Of a DNA stretch of 5,661 nt, positions 1 through 5,618 are shown in pieces (within the stretch, counting starts at the first letter, position 1; every line of letters begins with the position of its first letter). This DNA comes from an uncultured Clostridia bacterium. GTDB taxonomy: Bacteria > Bacillota > Clostridia > TANB77 > CAG-508. The stretch is taken from assembly GCA_949077355.1 (NCBI GenBank), contig CARUQW010000074.1:1-5661 (forward strand). Direction: 5' to 3'. The translations under genes were made by a program, and so were the position numbers. The notes beneath the pieces were generated by a model. That model made no database searches, was not told where the DNA came from, and saw only the letters and a program-made list of their open reading frames with translations.

Positions 1-61
1 TGATTAAAGTTATCTATTTTATAAATTATTTCTTTCAAGCCCCGTTAAATTGTTCGTCCGC

Positions 62-85
62 GAAAAAATTCTAAAGAATTTTTTC
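62..85. terminator. Second AT-rich hairpin, possible terminator
   Basis: A perfect 10-bp stem, 62..71 with 76..85, has a 4-nt loop; on the minus strand it reads GAAAAAATTC-TTTA-GAATTTTTTC. The six Us lie within the 3' side of the stem, as in some A-tract/U-tract terminators of AT-rich genomes. It follows the 97..143 hairpin in the direction of transcription. I see no gene in 1..185. Confidence 0.35.
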
Positions 86-96
86 TGTGGAATGTA

Positions 97-143
97 TTTT
101 TATTGTATAGATAAAAATCTTTGATTTTCCTATACAATAAAAA
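97..143. terminator. Long AT-rich hairpin downstream of the WG-repeat gene
   Basis: Arms 97..110 and 130..143 form a perfect 14-bp stem (core TATTGTATAG / CTATACAATA). An inner 6-bp stem (114..119 with 123..128) closes a 3-nt loop. It starts 43 nt past the WG-gene stop. The usual U-tract after the stem is missing on the minus strand, so intrinsic termination is uncertain; it may instead protect the 3' end of the mRNA. Confidence 0.4.
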
Positions 144-185
144 AGAAGAAGCTTTGAGAATTTTTCTCTTACTTCCTCTTTCAAA

Positions 186-1761
186 TTATTCACTTTGTTC
201 TCCCTCTTGATTTTGATTTTCTTCTTGATTGTTTGCGTCATCTTGCTCATTATTATTGGTTTGTTCTGCATTATTATCTTGAGTGTTATTTTCATTGTTG
301 TTTTGGTTATTATCTTGAGTGTTATTTTCATTGTTATTTTGGTTATTATCTTGCTGTTCTTCCGTGTTGCTTTTGTCACTTTGTTCATCTGATGAGTTCT
401 TATCACTATTATTCTTACTATCTGTATTAGATTGTGAAGATGCTCTAATTCCATTTAAATCCATCCACTCTTCTGCATCTATTCTATTGTCATTAATTGT
501 AATATAATAATGTTTTTCTCCTCCACTAATTGTCATATATATATCATCTGCCACAATAGCAAATAATTCTGAACCAGAAGAATTAATTAATGTATACTTT
601 TGGTCTTTGCATGCTACTAATACATTATAATTTGGAATTACTAGTAAATTTATGGCATCTTTATTATTAGAAGCAACATATCCTAAGCTATCATATTTAT
701 ATTCTACTACTTGGTTTCCTTTTGTATCATACAATCCCCAATATTTGTCATTTCTAACAGGAATTAGGTTTTCTGCAAAAATATATTTATTTTTTATATT
801 ATTTTGCGAAAATTTTGAAACATCCATACCAATTTCGTCATTTTCTATATAAATCTTGATATTTCCTCTAACATCTATTACACCATATTTATCATCTTTT
901 TTTACCACATATAAACCAGAATCACTATCCATTAATTCAATGCTATCATACATAATTTGTACTTTTGTTTCTCCTGTGGCTGATAAAATTCCAACTTTTT
1001 TATTAGTTTCTACTAAAAAATCACCAACATTAGGAAGATACACAATATCGTCATATTTTGGCTCTAATATTGCTTTCCCTTCTACATCGATTACTCCGTT
1101 TTTTATCTTTATCTTTTACAACTACTAGTTGATTCTTCATAATTGCTTTTTGGTTTGCAAATACATTGCTTAATTCTGCATACCCATAATCTAATACTTT
1201 TGTATTATAATATTGGTACAAATATGGCGTTGTAAAGATTGTTATAGTATTCTTTTCCTGCTCATATTCAAAACTAATATTAAATGCCTTTTCAAGCCCC
1301 TCTGTTGATACGTAAAGTACCCCATTAATTGCTTTCACTGGATTTTTGATATATACATATTCATAATTTCCATCTTTTTCTTCTAAGTCTAACTTGTATA
1401 TCTTGTTTTTTCCTAATTCAAAGTTAGCTATTTCATTTTCACTTTGTACATAGCACTTACTCTGTTGTTCTGACTTTTCACTATATTCTCCATTAAAACT
1501 ATCATAACCAAAATATTGTGCAATTTCTTTAATTGGCGCATATATTGTTCCATCACTTTCAAATACCAATAAATCTTTTATTTTTTCATTTGGTTGTCCA
1601 TCAATCACCAATTTCATAACAGTGCTTTGAATATACATCAAATAGCTAACAATTCCTATGATTGCAATAAAAACTAAAATCATAGCTACTAATATTATTC
1701 TGGTCGTTCTTTTTCTCTTTTTTTCTTCTTTATTTTGAAAGCTTTCTTCCATTAAATTCAT
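186..1761 (-). CDS. Membrane-anchored stalk-domain and WG-repeat protein, read through one +1 shift at CGGA
   Basis: The composite is 524 residues. ATG 1761 has GGAGGG 7 nt upstream. Residues 1-20 are basic and 21-43 form one membrane helix, so the rest is probably extracellular. Residues about 48-178 resemble a copper-amine-oxidase N-terminal-like stalk domain (LVIDGQ, then GTIYAPIKEIAQYFGYD, with a second half around INGVLYVSTEGLEKAF). Residues about 205-400 are WG-type repeats (DKYGVIDVRG, KYWGLYDTKGNQVVEYKYD, KKVGILSATGE). The last 85 residues are Asn/Gln/Asp/Glu/Ser-rich and low complexity. The frame breaks after residue 221. Skipping the C of CGGA (1098..1095) makes residues 222-524 follow in register. 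Without the shift, a 236-residue product ends in 15 unrelated basic residues and the remainder would need a GTG at 1043 with no ribosome binding site. Function unknown; a surface-exposed binding or scaffold protein is inferred. Last gene of the apparent operon. Confidence 0.75.
271..350. repeat. 36-bp tandem repeat encoding the Asn-rich tail
   Basis: Two 36-bp units, 271..306 and 307..342, differ at one base (300 versus 336). A third, partial unit continues to about 350. They encode DNNQNNNENNTQ twice, then DNN. The length is a multiple of three, so gain or loss of units would keep the frame. Confidence 0.9.
1095..1098 (-). other. Putative +1 recoding site CGGA (WG-repeat gene)
   Basis: The sequence reads GAT AAA AAA CGG AGT. 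With CGGA decoded as Gly, the protein reads VVVKDKDKKGVIDVEG, which aligns without gaps to the next repeat YVVKKDDKYGVIDVRG; the recoded residue falls on the conserved Gly. Stops (TAA at 1118..1116 in the new frame, TGA at 1053..1051 in the old) allow a wider interval here, but the repeat alignment narrows it to a few codons. Deleting one A of the A6 run would also restore the frame, so this site alone is ambiguous. Confidence 0.55.
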
Positions 1762-1777
1762 TGCCTATCCCTCCATT

Positions 1778-2905
1778 TTACTTTATATAACCATATTTTC
1801 GGTAAAATTCTTCTCGGAAATTTCCTAAATTATCATGCTCTATCTCTATTTTAACCCTTTCCATCAAATTAGTCAAGAACCTTAAGTTATGAATTGATAG
1901 TAATCTATCTCCTAAAATTTCATTTGTTTTTACTAAATGTCTAATATAGGCTCTTGTATAATTTTTACAAGTATAACAATCACATTCTGGATCCAATGGC
2001 CCCCAATCTCTTTCATAAGTTGCATTTCTAACTACTACTTTCCCATGAGATGTCATAGCAGTTCCATTTCTAGCAATTCTAGTTGGAAGTACACAATCAC
2101 ACATATCAATTCCTGCCATAGCTGCTTCTATTAAATAATCTGGCGTTCCTACTCCCATTAAATATCTTGGTTTATCTTTTGGCATTAATGGAGCCGTGTA
2201 TCTTAAAATATCTAAGAATTCCTCTTTTGGCTCTCCTACACTAATTCCACCAATTGCATATCCTGGCAAATCTAAGGCAATTAAATCGTGTGCACTTTTT
2301 TCCCTTAAATCTTTATAAAATCCTCCTTGTATAATACCAAACAAAGCTTGTTTATCAACAGTTGTATGAGCCTCTTTACATCTTTTTGCCCATCTTGTTG
2401 TTCGTTCCATAGATTGTTTAGTATACTCATAGCTTGCTCCATGTTCTACACATTCATCAAACGCCATCATAATGTCACTACCTAAATCTTCCTCAATTTC
2501 CATGACTGACTCTGGTGAAAAGAAATGCTTACTACCGTCTAAATGAGACTTGAATTCAACTCCTTCTTCTGAAATCGTTCTTAAAGCTCCCAAGCTAAAC
2601 ACTTGAAACCCTCCACTATCCGTCAAAATCGGTCTATCCCAATTCATAAATTTGTGTAAGCCTCCCGCTTCTCTAACAATTTTACTTCCTGGTCTTAAAT
2701 ACAAATGATAGGTATTGGATAATATAATCTCCGCCTTTACTTCTTCTTTTAACTCCTCTGGTGTCATCGATTTAACTGTCGCTTGTGTTCCAACTGGCAT
2801 AAACACTGGTGTTTGAATATCACCATGTGGTGTATGAATAACACCTCTTCTTGCACCTGTTTGCTTACATTCATGTAACAATTCATAAGTTACTGCTGGT
2901 TTCAT
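1778..2905 (-). CDS. tgt: tRNA-guanine transglycosylase (bacterial type)
   Basis: Exchanges guanine-34 of tRNA-Asp, -Asn, -His and -Tyr for preQ1, the step immediately before QueA; cytoplasmic, usually a homodimer. At 375 residues it is full length. TDSGGFQVFS at 95-104 holds the acid/base Asp96. Asp150 (AFDE) and GIIQGG at 190-195 form the base pocket. DCVLPTRIARNG at 270-281 begins with the nucleophile Asp270. CxCxxC at 308-313 plus His339 are the structural zinc ligands. All expected residues are present. ATG 2905 is preceded by AGGGG with a 10-nt spacer, and MKPAVTYELLHECKQTGAR matches the family N-terminus. It lies downstream of queA across a 198-nt repeat-filled spacer and 16 nt before the WG-repeat gene, whose ribosome binding site sits just after the tgt stop. 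It contains several CGG triplets out of frame but none in frame, and its frame is intact. Confidence 0.98.
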   Translation of the reverse strand: MKPAVTYELLHECKQTGARRGVIHTPHGDIQTPVFMPVGTQATVKSMTPEELKEEVKAEIILSNTYHLYLRPGSKIVREAGGLHKFMNWDRPILTDSGGFQVFSLGALRTISEEGVEFKSHLDGSKHFFSPESVMEIEEDLGSDIMMAFDECVEHGASYEYTKQSMERTTRWAKRCKEAHTTVDKQALFGIIQGGFYKDLREKSAHDLIALDLPGYAIGGISVGEPKEEFLDILRYTAPLMPKDKPRYLMGVGTPDYLIEAAMAGIDMCDCVLPTRIARNGTAMTSHGKVVVRNATYERDWGPLDPECDCYTCKNYTRAYIRHLVKTNEILGDRLLSIHNLRFLTNLMERVKIEIEHDNLGNFREEFYRKYGYIK

Positions 2906-2920
2906 TATCTATTTTCCCCT

Positions 2921-3110
2921 TTCCTTTTAGTTCGTTTTGGTCAATTTTGATTGGTTTTGGTTAGTTTTGGTTAGTTTTGGTTAGTTTTGGGACAGGCACT
3001 AATGTATCCATTATAGTTAGTTTTGTGCTGTATATCAAGAACGTTATGCTATATATCCGCAACTAATGTATCCATTATGGTTAGTTCTGTGCCTGTCCCA
3101 AAACTAACCA
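2921..3110. repeat. REP-like palindromic element with internal direct repeats, queA-tgt spacer
   Basis: Two perfect 22-bp arms, 2978..2999 and 3089..3110, face each other around an 89-nt loop; each has GGGACAGGCAC (or its complement) at the inner end. Inside the loop and running into the right arm, a 31-nt sequence starting ACTAATGTATCCATTAT occurs at 2998..3028 and again at 3062..3092 with two mismatches (64-bp period). Each copy contains the small palindrome TAATG-tatc-CATTA. The left flank is a decamer array. From memory, GGGACAGGCAC / GTGCCTGTCCC ends occur in REP-type palindromes of Bacilli and Clostridia mobilised by Y1 (RAYT) transposases; I could not search for this. No transposase lies in the window. 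In the queA-tgt transcript the arms would form a 22-bp stem that could separate expression of the two genes. Confidence 0.75.
2931..2990. repeat. Six-copy 10-bp tandem repeat (ttagttttgg), decaying leftward
   Basis: Three perfect ttagttttgg decamers (2961..2990) are preceded by three diverged copies: ttggttttgg at 2951, tcaattttga at 2941 and ttcgttttgg at 2931. A possible seventh remnant is at 2921..2930. The last copy forms part of the left arm of the inverted repeat, and the same ttagtttt core recurs in the internal direct repeats. The array ends about 25 nt before the tgt start codon. Confidence 0.9.
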
Positions 3111-4129
3111 CAAATAAACATAGCATCTCCAAAACTAAAAAATCGGTATTTTTCTTTTACAGCTTCTTGATAGGCATTCATAATGTATTCTTTGCCTGCT
3201 AGTGCTGAAACTAACATTAGTAAAGTTGACTGTGGTAAATGAAAATTTGTAATTAGACCGTCTAATATTTTAAATTGATAGCCTGGATAGATGAATATTT
3301 GCGTATCTCCTTCTGTTGCTTTTATTTTTCCATTTTCGTCTGCGACCGTTTCTAGTACTCTACATGAAGTTGTTCCAACTGCTATTACTCTTTTTCCATT
3401 TTGTTTTGCTTGATTAATTTTGTCTGCATCTTCTTGTTTGATATAATAATGTTCAGAATGCATTTCATGCGCTTCTACCGTTTCTTCTTTTACTGGTCTA
3501 AAAGTTCCAATTCCTACATGTAGTGTTACATTTGCTATTACAATTCCCTTCTGCCTTAATTTTTCTAATAATTCCTCTGTAAAATGTAATCCTGCTGTTG
3601 GTGCAGCTGCGGAACCTTCGTGTTTTGCATATACTGTCTGATATCTATCTTTTTGGTTTAGTTCTTCATGAATATAAGGAGGTAATGGCATAAGTCCAAT
3701 TTTATCTAAAATTTCATTAAAGATTCCTTCATAATGAAATTCTACTTTTCTAGTTCCTCCTGGCATTACTTCTAACACTTCTGCTTTTAACAAGCCATCT
3801 CCAAAAATTACTTTGGTTCCCACATGAAGCTTATTTCCAGGTCTTACAATACTTTCCCAAATGTCTCCTTCTATATTATTTAGAAGCAAAAATTCAACAT
3901 TGGCTCCTGTTTCCTTTTTTCCATATAGTCGTGCTGGCAATACTTTTGTATTATTTCTAACTAGAACATCTCCTGGTTCTAAATAATCAATGATATCCTT
4001 AAAAATTTTGTGTTCTATGGTTTGTTTTTCTCTATTTAATACCATTAATCTTGAGGTATCTCTTTTTTCAATTGGTGTTTGTGCAATTAATTCTTCAGGT
4101 AATTCGTAATTAAATTCAGATACTTGCAT
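3104..4129 (-). CDS. queA: S-adenosylmethionine:tRNA ribosyltransferase-isomerase QueA
   Basis: Transfers and isomerises the ribosyl group of S-adenosylmethionine onto preQ1 already in tRNA, giving epoxyqueuosine at position 34 of GUN-anticodon tRNAs; cytoplasmic. The 341-residue product is full length for the family. Motifs seen: EELIAQTP near 13-19, RNNTKVLPARL at 58-68, GSAAAPTAGLHFT at 172-184, LHVGIGTFRPV at 203-213, HSEHY at 224-228, GTTSCRVLE at 252-260, TNFHLPQSTLLMLV at 294-307, and YRFFSFGDAMFI at 328-339. The start is ATG 4129 rather than an in-frame ATG 30 nt further upstream: AAGGAG sits 5 nt before it and family members start at this Met (MxVSxFxYELPEELIAQ). It follows the protease gene by 36 nt. 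Its last Gly codon and TAG stop lie inside the right arm of the downstream repeat element, so that element fixed the gene's 3' end. Arg codons include AGA and CGA (in PARLYG) but no in-frame CGG. Confidence 0.97.
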   Translation of the reverse strand: MQVSEFNYELPEELIAQTPIEKRDTSRLMVLNREKQTIEHKIFKDIIDYLEPGDVLVRNNTKVLPARLYGKKETGANVEFLLLNNIEGDIWESIVRPGNKLHVGTKVIFGDGLLKAEVLEVMPGGTRKVEFHYEGIFNEILDKIGLMPLPPYIHEELNQKDRYQTVYAKHEGSAAAPTAGLHFTEELLEKLRQKGIVIANVTLHVGIGTFRPVKEETVEAHEMHSEHYYIKQEDADKINQAKQNGKRVIAVGTTSCRVLETVADENGKIKATEGDTQIFIYPGYQFKILDGLITNFHLPQSTLLMLVSALAGKEYIMNAYQEAVKEKYRFFSFGDAMFICG

Positions 4130-4134
4130 TTTTG

Positions 4135-4140
4135 CTCCTT
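4135..4140 (-). promoter_or_regulatory. Ribosome binding site deciding the queA start
   Basis: AAGGAG with a 5-nt spacer to ATG 4129. No comparable site precedes the upstream in-frame ATG at 4159, so the ten-residue N-terminal extension is unlikely. Confidence 0.8.
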
Positions 4141-4165
4141 CTTTCTTTATGATTTTCATTAGAAA

Positions 4166-5523
4166 TTAAAAGCTCTCACTTCTTATTTCTTTAAAATGAT
4201 TGATTAAATTGTTCAAAATCTCTTTCATTTCTTCTATTAAATTTTCTGGTTCCTTAAATACTTCTTTCATTTGATAAGAATATTCAAAGTTAGTACTTTT
4301 AGCTGGTTTTAATGTATATATTTCTTGTGGTAAGCCAATTTTTCCATTTGTTGTATTGATATTTTTATTCATATAATCTGTGTACCATTTTTTCTGCCCA
4401 ATCAATGATTCATTTTTATAACCATATTTTTCATAATCATGCAATTCTGGTCTTTCATAGCCATATTCTTCTGCATTTCTTTCTAACGAATGTAAAAACT
4501 CATGCAAAAATACTTCTTCTGGAAATGTATTGATTCTTCGGTCATATTTATAAATATAACTCCTTGAATTATTTGGTAATCGTACATTAGAAAAACCAAT
4601 TCCATAATAATCCATAGACCCTAAACCAATCCAGTCATTTACTTCAATATCATTTTCATGTTTTTCATCTCCGAAGTCTTACAATCGCAAATATATGGTC
4701 ATAATCATTCGATGCTATGGTATCTTTTATTTGCTCTTCTATATCTTCCGCTGCTACATAGTAACCAAATTGACTATCGTAAGACAATTTCGATAATGGT
4801 GTTTCAATTTGATAAATATCACAATTTGCTGTCATTTTTCCTTTTGATAATTTATTACAAGATGTTTCAAATAAATTTATTGTATCTGTAATATCTTTAA
4901 CATCATTTCCGAGTCACCTCTAATTTTACTTGTTTTTGATTAATTACCACATCGGTTGTTCGAAAAATAAAACAAGCAAACTTCCAGTCATTATTTTGTT
5001 CTGGCATTCCTTCCTCTATCGTAAAATCAGAAAACCATGCCTCTCCTTTTACATCTCCTAAATAACCACCCAATCGAAATCCTATATTAACTTCTTCTCT
5101 ATCTTTACTATTAAATATCAATTCTATTTTTTGCCACTCTTGCGTCCCGCTAATTGCAACTGACCTTTCAGTTGTTCCTTCTATCGCAATTTGTGCTCCC
5201 ACTCCAGATATTTCTTCTTTTGAACGCACATCGTTTGTCTTTACCATACAAGTTACTTTATATGGCTGATTTTTCTTCACTTGCACTTTCTGATAAAACA
5301 TAGCATCATTATAATCTGGGTTCTCTATTTTATAACTTCTTTTATGACTATACTTTATTTCTTCATCTCTTGTAAATTGAGAGGTATGTAAATTCGTTTC
5401 ACTTCTTATAAAATCATTAAAATTATTCATTTGATAATATTGATAAACAAAATATAATACTATAAGTAAAAAAAACAAGCTTATAAAATAACTTATTTTA
5501 TTCCCTTTTTTACCCTGTTCCAT
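4166..5523 (-). CDS. Membrane-anchored HExxH metalloprotease-like protein, read through two +1 shifts at CGGA
   Basis: I do not recognise the family. The composite is 451 residues. Residues 1-204 read from ATG 5523, chosen because AAGGAGG lies 8 nt upstream and a lysine-rich stretch then leads into a membrane helix (about 11-29): a signal anchor with an extracellular C-terminus. Residues about 62-171 resemble a jelly-roll carbohydrate-binding or galactose-binding-like domain (YQKVQVKKNQPYKV early, GEAWFSDFTIEEG late). After a +1 shift at CGGA 4911..4908, residues 205-283 continue (GNDVKDITDTINLF...YDHIFAIVRL). After a second shift at CGGA 4673..4670, residues 284-451 carry NDWIGLGSMDYYGIGF and HEFLHSLE at about 340-347. 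The two His and the Glu of HEFLH are the expected zinc ligands and catalytic base of a zincin; the third ligand is not obvious (candidates: Glu347 or the later LHDYEKYGY His). Without shifts the pieces are a 206-residue anchor domain, an 80-odd-codon piece lacking a good start, and the protease piece. First gene of the apparent operon, 36 nt before queA. The function and substrate are inference; a decayed pseudogene is the alternative. Confidence 0.72.
4670..4673 (-). other. Putative +1 recoding site CGGA (protease gene, site B)
   Basis: The incoming frame reads GTA AGA CTT CGG AGA TGA. The outgoing frame has TAA at 4681..4679. The shift is therefore confined to 4678..4668 (GACTTCGGAGA), 11 nt. 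Skipping C gives ...FAIVRL-G-DEKHEND..., leading into the HEFLH domain. The P-site codon CTT followed by a slowly read codon resembles the CUU-UGA slip of prfB, with CGG in place of the stop. Confidence 0.6.
4908..4911 (-). other. Putative +1 recoding site CGGA (protease gene, site A)
   Basis: The starting frame reads GTG ACT CGG AAA TGA and ends. The +1 frame has its own TGA at 4916..4914, so the change of frame must occur within 4913..4906 (CTCGGAAA), only 8 nt. Skipping the C of CGG, or reading CGGA as one codon, gives ...LEVT-G-NDVKDI.... A Shine-Dalgarno-like GAGGTGA directly abuts the site, the kind of short-spaced element that promotes +1 shifting in prfB. The frame change is seen directly; the recoding is inferred. 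Confidence 0.6.
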
Positions 5524-5542
5524 TTTCTCCCCCTCCTTTTCT

Positions 5543-5571
5543 ATTATATATGATTTACGCTTAAATAGCAA
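5543..5571 (-). promoter_or_regulatory. Candidate sigma-A promoter for the protease-queA-tgt-WG transcript
   Basis: A perfect TATAAT (5548..5543) lies 17 nt downstream of TTGCTA (5571..5566; four of six matches to TTGACA). The expected transcription start near 5536 falls within the ribosome binding site (AAGGAGG, 5538..5532), giving a very short leader. That makes the assignment uncertain despite the good -10 box and spacing. Confidence 0.4.
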
Positions 5572-5579
5572 CCATGATT

Positions 5580-5618
5580 TTAGGGATGTGTGATTAATTT
5601 ATGATAAAATCACCCTAA
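5580..5618. repeat. Imperfect inverted repeat upstream of the protease gene
   Basis: TTAGGG at 5580..5585 can pair with CCCTAA at 5613..5618, and GTGATT at 5590..5595 with AATCAC at 5608..5613, around a 12-nt loop; the two pairings share one base. It lies just upstream of the candidate promoter. It could be an operator or the end of an upstream transcription unit, but no U-tract follows on the minus strand. Nothing else recognisable lies in 5572..5661. Confidence 0.35.

Noticed and set aside
195..507. Plus-strand hydrophobic reading frames opposite the Asn-rich tail, and a minus-strand Ile/Lys/Thr-rich frame
   Set aside because: They are shadows of the repetitive AAT/AAC codons of the WG gene: no ribosome binding site and repetitive low-complexity translation.
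186..1043. Separate 285-residue WG protein starting at GTG 1043
   Set aside because: No ribosome binding site precedes the GTG, and the frame is open for 18 codons upstream with a clear WG-repeat continuation.
1099..1104. Classic -1 slippery heptamer A-AAA-AAC at the WG-gene break
   Set aside because: The heptamer is present, but its phase is wrong (codons are AAA AAA CGG) and the frame needs +1, not -1. The A6 run also cannot explain the two protease-gene sites.
2906..3103. CRISPR-like or riboswitch element in the queA-tgt spacer
   Set aside because: The decamers have no spacers between them, and the structure is a long palindrome with direct repeats. No preQ1 riboswitch pattern (C-rich loop with an A-rich tail before the ribosome binding site) was seen.
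1778..4129. A link between queuosine genes and the CGGA shifts
   Set aside because: Queuosine modifies GUN anticodons (Asp, Asn, His, Tyr), not tRNAs reading CGN or GGN. queA and tgt are often adjacent in genomes, so proximity here is not evidence.
4665..4835. Independent small gene starting at ATG 4835, preceded by AAAGGA
   Set aside because: It would encode about 56 residues ending at the site B stop. The frame continues naturally upstream to site A and downstream across site B, so this looks like a chance internal start, though reinitiation cannot be excluded.
4658..4891. Plus-strand 77-residue hydrophobic reading frame
   Set aside because: It lies opposite the middle segment of the protease gene, has no ribosome binding site, and is explained as a shadow.
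1095..4911. Simple reassignment of CGG to another amino acid
   Set aside because: A three-base reassignment would leave the frame unchanged, so the stop codons after each CGG would remain.
4166..5523. Protease gene as an ordinary decayed pseudogene
   Set aside because: Both breaks are +1, both are at CGGA, and there are no other stops or lost motifs across 451 residues. Decay would give scattered lesions of mixed type. It remains the fallback if the reads disagree.
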